Source: an uncultured Nocardiaceae bacterium
GTDB lineage: Bacteria > Actinomycetota > Actinomycetes > Mycobacteriales > Mycobacteriaceae
DNA length: 28,975 nt
Assembly (NCBI GenBank): GCA_936936565.1
Contig: CAKZIX010000176.1
Span: forward strand, 1 to 28,975
Direction: 5' to 3'
In this document: one piece after another, positions 7,341 through 14,659 of the stretch
Layout: each line of letters starts with the position of its first letter
How positions within the stretch are numbered: position 1 is the first letter of the stretch
Notes under the pieces: generated by a model
Databases searched by the model: none
The model's input: only the letters and a program-made list of their open reading frames with translations
What the model was told of the DNA's origin: nothing
Made by a program: the position numbers and the translations under genes

Positions 7341-8735
7341 TCAGGTGGACTGCTCCGCGGCGGCACGCGCGAGCTCGTCGAGCGCGGCCGGAAAGGCATC
7401 GACCAACGACCACAGATCCGGTGCCAGCTCCTTGCACGCGATGACGCCGACGTTGAGTTTGTTCTCCAGCGACATCGCAGTCATGGTGAGCCCGGCGCCG
7501 TGGAACACCGGGCCCAGCGGCGCCATCGCCTTGACCTGCGCGCCCAGGAAATACAGCGGAACGGGCGGTCCGGGCACGTTGGAAACCACCAGGTTGTGGA
7601 TCACCGGGTGCCGGTCGGCCAGGCGCAGATTCGCATAGAGGCGCACCGCCAGTCCGAAGGTCGCCGGGGCGGCGAACTGCGCCCAATCCTGCAGCAGGCT
7701 GGCGCTGATCGCGTCCTGGTGCTCCTTGGCGACCGAATTGTCGGCGGCGATGGTGCGCAGGCGCTGCACGGGATCGGAGATGTCCGTGCGCAACTGCATG
7801 AACATGCCGGTCACCCGGTTGGTCCCGGGCCGGTCCGACTTGCCGTGCACCGACACCGGGATCGAGGCGACCAGCGACGACTCCGGCAGTTCGTCGCGGC
7901 CCGTCAGGTAGCTGCGCAGAGCGCCGGAGACCAGTGTCAGCACGACGTCGTTGACCTTGGCGCCGAAGGCGTTCTTGACCTGCTTGACGATGGCCATGTC
8001 GAGTTGGGTGTAGGCGATCGAGCGGTGCCCGGTGACGGTGCCGTTGAACGAGCAGCGCGGCGCCGTGAACGGGGCAGGCATCGCCGCACCGCGCCGCGCC
8101 CGGAACACCCAGTCCGGAATCAGGGGCACGGTATCGGCGAGGACCTGCACCAGCTTGACCGGCCGGGCGGCGAACGCGCGCAGCCCGCCGACGGCGAGGT
8201 CGAGGTCGTTCACCCGCGCCGCCGGCCCCGGCTCCGGCTCGGGAGGTGTGTCCAGCTCCGGTGTGAGACCGCACAATTGGGACATCATGTTGGCGCCGGT
8301 GACCCCGTCGACGGTGGCGTGGTGCATCTTGCCGACGATCGCGATGTTGCCGTTGGCCAAGCTTTCGACCGTCCAGAATTCCCACAGCGGACGGCTGCGA
8401 TCCATCGGTTGGCTGGCGATGTGCGCGGCCAGCTCGGCCAGTTGCTCCCGCTCGCCCGGCGCCGGCACCGCGACGCGGTGCACGTGCAGATCCACGTCGA
8501 AGTCCGGGTCGTCCACCCACACCGGGTGGTCGAGATTCCAGGCGGTGTCGTAGAGCTTGCGCCGGAATCCGGGCATGGTGCGGACCCGGCGGGCGAGCTC
8601 GGATTTGAAGCGCTCGAAGTCGTAGCCGCCCGGAATGGTCGAGGGGTCGAGCTCGAGCAGCGCGACGACGTGCAGCATCTGCTGCGGTGTTTCGAGGTAC
8701 AGAAAGCTGGCGTCGAGCCCGCTGAGCCGGTCCAT
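7341..8735 (-). CDS. WS/DGAT wax ester synthase / diacylglycerol acyltransferase
   Basis: Transfers acyl groups from acyl-CoA to fatty alcohols or diacylglycerol, making storage wax esters and triacylglycerols at the membrane or lipid bodies. The N-terminus MDRLSGLDASFLYLETPQQMLHV is the classic WS/DGAT opening. PLWEFW is at 116-121, and the catalytic HHxxxDG motif is H138-H-A-T-V-D-G144. The C-terminal half has VSNVPGPPVPLYFLGA and the usual domain end. At 464 aa the length is typical. The gene sits between DUF3000 and RNase D, where I remember no such gene in M. tuberculosis, so it looks inserted. Its ATG has no Shine-Dalgarno but a -10 box 7 nt upstream, overlapping a KstR-like operator, which suggests a leaderless transcript controlled by sterol catabolism. 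Confidence 0.95.
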   Translation of the reverse strand: MDRLSGLDASFLYLETPQQMLHVVALLELDPSTIPGGYDFERFKSELARRVRTMPGFRRKLYDTAWNLDHPVWVDDPDFDVDLHVHRVAVPAPGEREQLAELAAHIASQPMDRSRPLWEFWTVESLANGNIAIVGKMHHATVDGVTGANMMSQLCGLTPELDTPPEPEPGPAARVNDLDLAVGGLRAFAARPVKLVQVLADTVPLIPDWVFRARRGAAMPAPFTAPRCSFNGTVTGHRSIAYTQLDMAIVKQVKNAFGAKVNDVVLTLVSGALRSYLTGRDELPESSLVASIPVSVHGKSDRPGTNRVTGMFMQLRTDISDPVQRLRTIAADNSVAKEHQDAISASLLQDWAQFAAPATFGLAVRLYANLRLADRHPVIHNLVVSNVPGPPVPLYFLGAQVKAMAPLGPVFHGAGLTMTAMSLENKLNVGVIACKELAPDLWSLVDAFPAALDELARAAAEQST

Positions 8736-8742
8736 GCCGACA

Positions 8743-8760
8743 ATAATAGAACGTGTTCTA
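8743..8760 (-). promoter_or_regulatory. Leaderless promoter with KstR-like operator for the WS/DGAT gene
   Basis: TAGAACGTGTTCTA at 8747-8760 is a palindrome (TAGAAC, GT, GTTCTA) that fits the published KstR consensus TnnAACnnGTTnnA exactly. On the minus strand TATTAT (8743-8748) is a good -10 box, and 7 nt separate it from the ATG at 8735, so transcription would begin at or next to the start codon. Operator and -10 overlap by 2 bp, the arrangement expected for repression. KstR is the TetR-type repressor of cholesterol degradation, released by CoA thioesters of sterol intermediates; its action here is inferred from the motif. Confidence 0.7.
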
Positions 8761-8767
8761 GTTTTGC

Positions 8768-9361
8768 TCAGCCGTTGCGGCTGACGAGCTGTGTGATTCC
8801 CGCCGGGGGCAGCCCTGCGGCATACGCCAGCACTTCACAGAACGCCTCCACGTGTGGACGCAACGCTACCGATGTCGGCGTCCACGAGGCACGTAATTCG
8901 AGTTGATGGGCGCGGGGCGGGCCCGCGATATCGCCGTAGCGGACCGAACTCGTCGCGGTGACCGTTCCGCCGAGCGCGTTCAACGGCTCCGAGCGCGACT
9001 CCAGCGCGTCCACCAGCCAGCTCCACGCCACCTCCGGTAGCAGCGGGTCGGCGGCGAGCGCAGCGTCGAGGTCGGCCTGCACGTAGGCGACCAGGCGCAG
9101 CGTGCCGTTCCAGGCTTCGTCGCCGTGCGGGTCGTAGAGCAGGATGAGCCGGCCGAACGCGTCGCCTTCGGAGTACACAGCTTGTTCGGACGCTTCATTG
9201 TCCGCGTGCCGCACTTCGGCGCCGATCGCGTACGAATACGGCGCCAGGCGCTGTGGCGGGCGGATCGGGCCCAGCTCGATCGCGGGATGAACCGACGCCG
9301 TGTGCATCGCGTCGATGGCCGCCCGGAACTGAGCTGGTTCGACGGATCCTGGGCTGGTCAC
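8768..9361 (-). CDS. DUF3000 family protein
   Basis: A conserved actinobacterial protein of unknown function, here 197 aa. The recognisable core begins FRAAIDAMHTASVHPAIELGPIRPPQRLAPYSYAIGAEV and continues with GRLILLYDPHGDEAWNGTLRLVAYVQADLDAALAADPLLPEVAWSWLVDAL; the end is rich in Trp/Arg strands (QLELRASWTP). It is soluble, with no signal peptide and no catalytic motif that I know. The reading frame stays open far upstream through antisense hemE sequence, so I take GTG 9361, which lies 8 nt after a -10-like TACCGT on the minus strand and would give a leaderless message. ATG 9424 is a less likely longer start. The neighbourhood (RNase D downstream, hemE divergent) matches the mycobacterial Rv2680 locus as I remember it. 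Confidence 0.85.
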   Translation of the reverse strand: MTSPGSVEPAQFRAAIDAMHTASVHPAIELGPIRPPQRLAPYSYAIGAEVRHADNEASEQAVYSEGDAFGRLILLYDPHGDEAWNGTLRLVAYVQADLDAALAADPLLPEVAWSWLVDALESRSEPLNALGGTVTATSSVRYGDIAGPPRAHQLELRASWTPTSVALRPHVEAFCEVLAYAAGLPPAGITQLVSRNG

Positions 9362-9446
9362 AAATCCGCACGGTAGCCCTCGGCGCGCGGCCCGGGCGCG
9401 AGGCGCGCCGACGGTGCGGAGCATTTGTTGTGGGATCATGAGGTCG

Positions 9447-10508
9447 ATGACCGCCAACAGTTTCGCCCCCGCGCGCAGGCAGCTCGCCGACTCCCCGTTC
9501 CTCGCCGCCGCCACGGGCAAGCGCCCCAGCCGCCGGCCGGTGTGGTTCATGCGCCAGGCAGGGCGGTCGCTGCCCGAATACCGGGAGATCCGGGCCGGCA
9601 TCGGGATGCTCGAATCGTGCTTCGACGCCGATCTGGTGTGCGAAATCACCGTGCAGCCCGTCCGCCGCCACCGCGTGGACGCGGCAATTCTGTTCTCCGA
9701 CATCGTGGTTCCGCTCAAGGCCGCCGGCATCGATCTGGACATCGTGGCCGGTGTCGGGCCGGTGGTCGCCGATCCGGTGCGCAGCGCAGCCGATGTGGCC
9801 GCATTGCCGCGCTTGCGCGCCGAGGAGGTGGGCGCCGTCGCGCACGCGGTGCGCCTGCTCACCGCCGAGCTCGGCGACGTGGCGCTGATCGGTTTCGCGG
9901 GTGCCCCGTTCACGCTCGCGTCCTACCTCGTCGAGGGCGGGCCCAGCCGTCACCACGAGCGCACCAAGGCGCTGATGCATGCGGACCCGCACACCTGGCA
10001 CGCACTGCTCGGGGCGCTCACCGACATCACCGTCACGTTCTTGCAGACCCAGCTGTCGGCCGGGGTCGACGCGGTCCAGTTGTTCGATTCGTGGGCCGGC
10101 GCGCTGTCGCTGGCCGAGTACCGCGAGTTCGTGCTGCCGCACTCGGAGCGGGTGTTCGCGGAGATCACCGGCGTGCCGCGGATTCATTTCGGAGTCGGCA
10201 CCGGCGAGCTGCTCGGCGCGATGGGCGAGGCCGGTGCCGACGTCGTCGGCGTCGACTGGCGCATCCCGCTGCCGGTGGCCGCCCGCCGCGTCGGCCCCGG
10301 AAAAGCGTTGCAGGGCAACCTCGATCCTGCCGTGTTGTTCGCGGGCTGGGACGCCGTCGAGCGCCAGGTGCGCCGCATCGCCGACGAGGCCGACCAGGCC
10401 GTTGCACTCGGCGCGGCCGGGCACATCTTCAACCTCGGACACGGCGTCATGCCGGACACCGATCCGGCCGTGCTCACCGATGTCGTGGAGCTGGTGCATT
10501 CCCTGTGA
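9447..10508 (+). CDS. hemE: Uroporphyrinogen III decarboxylase
   Basis: Removes four carboxyl groups from uroporphyrinogen III to give coproporphyrinogen III in the cytoplasm. The signature near the N-terminus is RPVWFMRQAGRSLPEYRE, followed by the substrate-binding Asp in AAILFSDIVVPLKAAG. Further marks are GFAGAPFTLASYLVEGGPSR, QLFDSWAGALS and the terminal His motif AGHIFNLGHGVMPDTDP. ATG 9447 gives 353 aa, normal for the family; an in-frame ATG at 9438 would add three residues. Neither start has a strong Shine-Dalgarno. It is first in hemE-hemG-hemQ; hemG starts 31 nt after its stop. The divergent DUF3000 gene shares the upstream region. Confidence 0.96.
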   Translation: MTANSFAPARRQLADSPFLAAATGKRPSRRPVWFMRQAGRSLPEYREIRAGIGMLESCFDADLVCEITVQPVRRHRVDAAILFSDIVVPLKAAGIDLDIVAGVGPVVADPVRSAADVAALPRLRAEEVGAVAHAVRLLTAELGDVALIGFAGAPFTLASYLVEGGPSRHHERTKALMHADPHTWHALLGALTDITVTFLQTQLSAGVDAVQLFDSWAGALSLAEYREFVLPHSERVFAEITGVPRIHFGVGTGELLGAMGEAGADVVGVDWRIPLPVAARRVGPGKALQGNLDPAVLFAGWDAVERQVRRIADEADQAVALGAAGHIFNLGHGVMPDTDPAVLTDVVELVHSL

Positions 10509-10539
10509 CCCGGCTGCGCGGCGCGTGGTGACGGCGAGT

Positions 10540-11808
10540 ATGCGGCGGGTCGCGGTCGTCGGTGGCGGCATCAGCGGGCTCGTTGCCGCATACCGGCTGC
10601 GCCGGTTGCTCGGTGCGGACCTGTCGCTGACCATCTTCGATCCGGCGATCGGCGGCAAACTGCACACCGTCGAGCTGGCGGGCGAGCCACTGGACGTCGG
10701 CGCCGAAGCCTTCGTCGGGCGCCGGCCCGAGGTGCCTGCACTGCTCGCCGAACTCGGCCTGAGCGATCAGCTCGTTCGTCCCGCGGGGCTGCGTCCCTTG
10801 CTGTGGGCGGGTGGGCGGGCGCATCCGCTGCCCGGGCGGACCCTGATGGGAATCCCGTCGGCCGGCGCGGACGTGGCCGGTCTGGTCACCGACGCCTCCC
10901 GGGTGGACGCAGAAGTCGATGCACCACAGTGGGATTCGGGCGACGTCTCCGTCGCCGACCTGGTGGCGCCGCGCTTCGGTGCCGACGTGGTCGCGCGCAG
11001 CGTGGACCCGCTGCTCGGCGGCGTGTACAGCGGCACCGCCGAAACCATCGGCGTGCGTGCGGCTTTGCCGACGCTGGCCGCCGCTTTGGACGCCGGCGCG
11101 CCCACGCTGCGGGATGCGGTCGCTACCGCGCTGCCGCCGCCGTCGACCGCGCCGGTGTTCGGTGCGCTGCGCGACGGGTATCGCGCGCTCACCGCCGCGC
11201 TGCTCGCTGCGTCCGGTGCAGATGTGGTGGGGGAGAAGGTGACTCGCCTGGACGAGCTCGCCGATTACGACGGTGTCGTCGTCGCGGTGCCGGCACCGGT
11301 GGCCGCGCGGCTGCTCGATTTCGTGCCCGTCATCCCCGTGGCCTCTTCGGCCGTTGTGGCGCTTGCATTTTCCCCGGACGTGCGGCTACCCGAACACTCG
11401 GGAGTGCTGGTCGCGACCGGAGAAGCATTGCAGGCCAAGGCCTTTACCTTCTCCAGTCGCAAGTGGTCACATCTGGGCCATCGCAGTGTCGTGCGGGCCT
11501 CCTTCGGGCGCTACGGTGCGCCGCCGGACTCCTCGGATACGACCTTGATCGCCGGCGCCCGCGCGGATCTGGAGACGGTGGCAGGGGTGGCCGCCGAACC
11601 GATCGACGCCGTGGTGATGCGCTGGCCCGAGGGCCTACCGCAGTACCGGCCCGGCCATCTCGACGTCGTCGCCGCCATCGAGGCCGCCGCGGCCCGCGTC
11701 GACCGGCTCGAGGTCGCCGGTTCCTATCTGCGCGGTGTCGGGGTGCCGGCGTGCGTCGCGTCCGGCGATGCCGCCGCGCAGCGGCTGGCGCGGGCGATGG
11801 CACGATAA
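10540..11808 (+). CDS. hemG: Coproporphyrinogen III / protoporphyrinogen oxidase (HemY/CgoX type)
   Basis: FAD-dependent oxidase that removes six electrons from the porphyrinogen ring using oxygen. RRVAVVGGGISGLVAAYRL at the N-terminus is the FAD-binding GxGxxG. Other family marks are the GGKLHTVELAGEPLDVGAEAFVGRRPE segment, DPLLGGVYSGTAETIGVRAALP and the C-terminal GSYLRGVGVPACVASGDAAA. At 422 aa it is slightly short but complete. Next to hemQ, and in an actinobacterium, it most likely oxidises coproporphyrinogen III to coproporphyrin III (cgoX function); that is inference from the known pathway. ATG 10540 is preceded by GGCGAG; GTG 10528 is an alternative. hemQ starts 4 nt after the stop. 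Confidence 0.93.
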   Translation: MRRVAVVGGGISGLVAAYRLRRLLGADLSLTIFDPAIGGKLHTVELAGEPLDVGAEAFVGRRPEVPALLAELGLSDQLVRPAGLRPLLWAGGRAHPLPGRTLMGIPSAGADVAGLVTDASRVDAEVDAPQWDSGDVSVADLVAPRFGADVVARSVDPLLGGVYSGTAETIGVRAALPTLAAALDAGAPTLRDAVATALPPPSTAPVFGALRDGYRALTAALLAASGADVVGEKVTRLDELADYDGVVVAVPAPVAARLLDFVPVIPVASSAVVALAFSPDVRLPEHSGVLVATGEALQAKAFTFSSRKWSHLGHRSVVRASFGRYGAPPDSSDTTLIAGARADLETVAGVAAEPIDAVVMRWPEGLPQYRPGHLDVVAAIEAAAARVDRLEVAGSYLRGVGVPACVASGDAAAQRLARAMAR

Positions 11809-11812
11809 AGGC

Positions 11813-12508
11813 ATGGCACGCCTCGATTACAAAGAGCTCAACGCGACGATCCGCTACCTGATGTTCTCGGTGTTCCAGGTCCAGCCGGGCGCACTCGGCG
11901 AGGATCGGGAAGCCGCGGTGAAGCAAGCGCGGGTGTTCTTCGAGAGCCTCGAGGAGCGCGGCGTGGTGCTGCGCGGTATCTACGACGTCGCAGGGCTGCG
12001 CGCCGACGCCGATTTCATGCTGTGGACGCACGCCGAGAACATCGAGGAACTGCAGTCCGCCTACGCGGACTTCCGGCGGTCGACGGCCCTCGGCCGGGCG
12101 AGTGCACCCGTGTGGAGCAACGTCGCGCTGCACCGCCCCGCCGAGTTCAACAAGAGCCACATCCCGGCGTTCCTGGCCGGCGAAGAACCGGGCAACTACA
12201 TCTGCGTGTACCCGTTCGTGCGTTCCTACGAGTGGTACCTGCTGCCCGACGACGAGCGCCGAAAGATGTTGGCCGACCACGGCAAAGCCGCCCGCGAGTA
12301 CCCGGACGTGCGCGCGAACACCGTGGCCAGCTTCGCCCTCGGCGACTACGAGTGGATTCTCGCGTTCGAGGCGCCCGAGCTGCACCGCATCGTCGACCTC
12401 ATGCGCGAGCTGCGCGCCACCGAGGCTCGCCTGCATGTGCGCGAAGAGGTGCCGTTCTTTACCGGCCCACGGGTGGACGTCGAGAAGTTGATCGCCGCGC
12501 TGCCGTAA
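11813..12508 (+). CDS. hemQ: Coproheme decarboxylase HemQ/ChdC
   Basis: Peroxide-dependent decarboxylation of iron-coproporphyrin III to haem b, the last step of the coproporphyrin pathway. The protein belongs to the chlorite-dismutase-like fold. It starts MARLDYKELNATIRYLMFSVF and contains YPFVRSYEWYLLPDDERRKMLADHG, which holds the catalytic Tyr of the YPxx(K/R)S region and the proximal haem-ligand His in LADHGK. The end (EARLHVREEVPFFTGPRV) is typical of actinobacterial members. At 231 aa it has the length I recall for the mycobacterial protein. ATG 11813 follows AAAGGC, 4 nt beyond the hemG stop. Ferrochelatase is not in the window. The short spacer that follows (12509-12566) shows no strong terminator. 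Confidence 0.96.
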   Translation: MARLDYKELNATIRYLMFSVFQVQPGALGEDREAAVKQARVFFESLEERGVVLRGIYDVAGLRADADFMLWTHAENIEELQSAYADFRRSTALGRASAPVWSNVALHRPAEFNKSHIPAFLAGEEPGNYICVYPFVRSYEWYLLPDDERRKMLADHGKAAREYPDVRANTVASFALGDYEWILAFEAPELHRIVDLMRELRATEARLHVREEVPFFTGPRVDVEKLIAALP

Positions 12509-12566
12509 ATGCGAACGGCCCGACACGGGGTGCTCTTCGTCCCGAACATGTCCGAAGCGGCGTTTC

Positions 12567-12923
12567 TCACCTTGCCTTCAGCAGGTCGATTACCTCGTCC
12601 AGCTTCGACTCGACTCCGCCCATGCGCGTCTCGAGCCCGCCCATGCGCGTCTCGAGCCCGCCCATGCGCGTCTCGAGCCCGCCCATGCGGTCTTCCAGCC
12701 CGCCCATGCGGTCGTCCAGGCGTTGCTGGCCGGCTTCGAGCCGGTCGAGGCGGCCGGTGTGCATGTCCAGCGATTGCTGAATTTCGTCGAGCCGAAGCCC
12801 GTGGCGCCGTTGGACGGTGTGGATGGAGATGGCCTTCTTGCTCGTTGCATCGACAATGTCGTACACGTCGTCGACATCGTGGCGGAGCTGACGGATCCGG
12901 CGTTCGGAGTCCGGTGCTGACAT
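12567..12923 (-). CDS. Small coiled-coil protein with five heptad repeats
   Basis: A 118-aa hydrophilic protein without signal peptide or membrane segment. I do not recognise a family. Residues 1-65 are charged and helical (SERRIRQLRHDVDDVYDIVDATSKKAISIHTVQRRHGLRLDEIQQSLDMH). The second half is a chain of heptads: GRLDRLEAGQQRLDD followed by five RMGGLE(T/D)-type units, then SKLDEVIDLLKAR. Such heptads should form a coiled coil, probably a homo-oligomer. A start at ATG 12923 is the only long option; no strong Shine-Dalgarno stands in front. The gene converges on hemQ and has no clear operon partner. Comparable small coiled-coil proteins occur in actinobacteria, but no function can be assigned. 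Confidence 0.75.
   Translation of the reverse strand: MSAPDSERRIRQLRHDVDDVYDIVDATSKKAISIHTVQRRHGLRLDEIQQSLDMHTGRLDRLEAGQQRLDDRMGGLEDRMGGLETRMGGLETRMGGLETRMGGVESKLDEVIDLLKAR
12616..12720. repeat. Five tandem 21-bp repeats coding the heptads
   Basis: The 21-bp unit CCGCCCATGCGCGTCTCGAG plus a final C occurs in three perfect tandem copies (12616-12636, 12637-12657, 12658-12678), followed by two diverged copies (12679-12699, 12700-12720). Each unit encodes one seven-residue turn of the coiled coil on the minus strand, so copy-number change would keep the frame. Confidence 0.9.
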
Positions 12924-13038
12924 CGCGCAATCCTATCTGTCCGAGTGGATGACGGGAGAGGACGAAGAACCCCCTGTTGTCTAGGACGCTATGCGCTGCC
13001 TGCGTCGGCGTCAAGGGGGCATGACACCGGGCGTTCGG

Positions 13039-13686
13039 CTATCCGCCTACCGCGGCGGCGATGTCGGTGTCGCCGCCGATCACCTCCACGATCTCGTGTA
13101 CCCGCGCCCCGCTGACCAGCAGTTCTGCGACCACCGCGGCGACGTCGGCGCGGCTGACCGCCGCGCGCGGCACCGAGCGTGCGAGCCGGACGCGGCCGGT
13201 CGGCGATTCGTCGGAAAGCATGCCGGGGCGCAGAATCGTCCAGTCCAGGTCGCGGGTCTGCAGGTCGGTTTCGGCGGCCGCCTTCGCGGTGAGATAGGCC
13301 GCCCACACCTCGCCACGGGCGGGGTCGGGGGCGGACTCGACCCCCATCGACGAAATCTGCACGAACCGGCGCGCGCCTGCGTGTTCGGCCGCGGATGCGA
13401 GCAGCACCGCCGCGCCGCGGTCGACGGTGTGTTTGCGTTCGGCGCTGCTGCCCGGCCCGGCACCGGCGGCGAACACGGCCGCGTCCGCGCCCGTCAGTAG
13501 GCGGACGACCTCGTCCACGCCGGCCGACTCCAGGTCGCACAGCACCGGATTCGCGCCGGCTGCCCGAATGTCGTCGGCGTGCAGTGGATTTCGGATCAAC
13601 GCATCGATGTGATGCCCACCCGCGGCGAGAATCTCCGCCAGCAGCAACGCAATCCGGCCGTGACCGCCGGCGACTACCACGCGCAT
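13039..13686 (-). CDS. NAD(P)-binding protein, atypical SDR (NmrA-like)
   Basis: A 215-aa single Rossmann domain. MRVVVAGGHGRIALLLAEIL carries the glycine-rich GGHGRI variant, typical of atypical short-chain dehydrogenases rather than GxxGxxG classical ones. VLCDLESA marks strand 3, VFAAGAGPGSS strand 4, RFVQISSMGVES strand 5, and YLTAKAAAETDLQTRDLDWTILRPGML is the usual Y-x3-K helix and NmrA-type strand-6 motif. Substrate unknown; such proteins may be redox sensors or reductases. The start is well supported: AGGAGG stands 6 nt before ATG 13686. It is divergent from the AraC gene, 181 bp away, so common control is possible. The 115-bp spacer on its 3' side (12924-13038) holds only a weak potential stem. 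Confidence 0.85.
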   Translation of the reverse strand: MRVVVAGGHGRIALLLAEILAAGGHHIDALIRNPLHADDIRAAGANPVLCDLESAGVDEVVRLLTGADAAVFAAGAGPGSSAERKHTVDRGAAVLLASAAEHAGARRFVQISSMGVESAPDPARGEVWAAYLTAKAAAETDLQTRDLDWTILRPGMLSDESPTGRVRLARSVPRAAVSRADVAAVVAELLVSGARVHEIVEVIGGDTDIAAAVGG

Positions 13687-13867
13687 GACGCTCCTCCTCG
13701 CACTCGTGCTGTCATCGTCCAGCGTGTCAGACAGGATGAGACCGAATGTCGAGAGTGCTCAGATGGCGGCGAACTGATGAGCATTCCGCCGTCACAGCAC
13801 GCTCGCCGCCGAGGTATCGGTACAGACCACACTCGCGGGGTAGCGTCGAGCCGGAACGGAGGCGTCG

Positions 13868-14632
13868 ATGTCGGGCACGCAATCGTCGTGGGGTGGCTGC
13901 CTCGTGTTGCGGCCAGTGCTCGGCATGGCCGCCTATCTCGGGCCCGGTGGGCACGCTGAACGGCACGCGCACCACGCCGTGCAGCTGACCATCGGGGTGG
14001 ACGCGCCGGTGTGCGTCCAGCTCGACGGGGGCACCACCGTCGAGCAGCGCAGCGTCGTGATCGAGCGGGGCACGGCGCACGCGTTCACCGCACATGGGCG
14101 TGTTGCAATGGTGTTCGCGGATCCGTCCAGTCGCGTGGGACAGCAGCTGCAGTCGCCCGTCGTCGGTGCGCCGCTGCCGGACGCCGCGCTGGCGGACTCG
14201 GCCCCGGTGCGCTACGTCGACGCAGTCCTGACGACGGTCGGAGTCGACGCCGGGCCACCCGATACCGAATCGCCGGTACTGGCCCGAGCGCTGCGTTACG
14301 TCGACGACAAGGTGCGCGCGACCGGACACGCCAACCTGGCCGACGCGGCGCGCGCGGTCGCGTTGTCGCCGTCGCGGCTCACTCACCGCTTCTCGCGCGA
14401 GGCGGGCATCCCGTTCCGCCGCTACGTGTTGTGGTCACGGCTGCTGGTCGCGCTCGAAACCGTGGCCGCCGGTGCCGACTTGACGCGGGCGGCCGCCGCT
14501 GCCGGGTTCAGCGACTCGGCACACCTGTCCCGCACGTTCCGGGCGAACTTCGGCATCCCACCGTCCGCATTGCTGGGCATGCGTATCGTCACCGACGATC
14601 CCGCAAGCTCGACCGCATCGTTCAAGCGGTGA
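13868..14632 (+). CDS. AraC-family transcriptional regulator
   Basis: A 254-aa DNA-binding regulator. The first 100 residues form a small cupin-like sensor (PGGHAERHAHHAVQLTIGVDAPVCVQL, then VVIERGTAHAFTAHGRVAMVFADP). Residues about 145-240 hold the two helix-turn-helix units: HANLADAARAVALSPSRLTHRFSREAGIPFRRYVLWSRLLVAL and DLTRAAAAAGFSDSAHLSRTFRANFGIPPSAL, the second being the highly conserved AraC signature. ATG 13868 has GGAGG 5 nt upstream, and TAGCGT at 13842-13847 is a possible -10. A sterol-desaturase-like gene follows after 27 nt, so the pair is probably co-transcribed. It could regulate that gene and the divergent NAD(P)-binding gene, but no ligand can be inferred. Confidence 0.92.
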   Translation: MSGTQSSWGGCLVLRPVLGMAAYLGPGGHAERHAHHAVQLTIGVDAPVCVQLDGGTTVEQRSVVIERGTAHAFTAHGRVAMVFADPSSRVGQQLQSPVVGAPLPDAALADSAPVRYVDAVLTTVGVDAGPPDTESPVLARALRYVDDKVRATGHANLADAARAVALSPSRLTHRFSREAGIPFRRYVLWSRLLVALETVAAGADLTRAAAAAGFSDSAHLSRTFRANFGIPPSALLGMRIVTDDPASSTASFKR

Positions 14633-14659
14633 CGGCCGCCGCGCCGCCAGGCTGATGGG

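Noticed and set aside
5947..8520. 857-codon minus-strand open frame
   Set aside because: Out of frame with both RNase D and WS/DGAT, it is Arg/Ala/Gly-rich and crosses two well-supported genes and their spacer.
12616..12720. CRISPR-like array
   Set aside because: The 21-bp units are directly adjacent without spacers and encode heptads of a coiled-coil protein.
12970..13018. Terminator from CCCCCT and AGGGGG arms between the coiled-coil and NAD(P)-binding genes
   Set aside because: The arms are only 6 bp and more than 35 nt apart, so a stable hairpin is unlikely.
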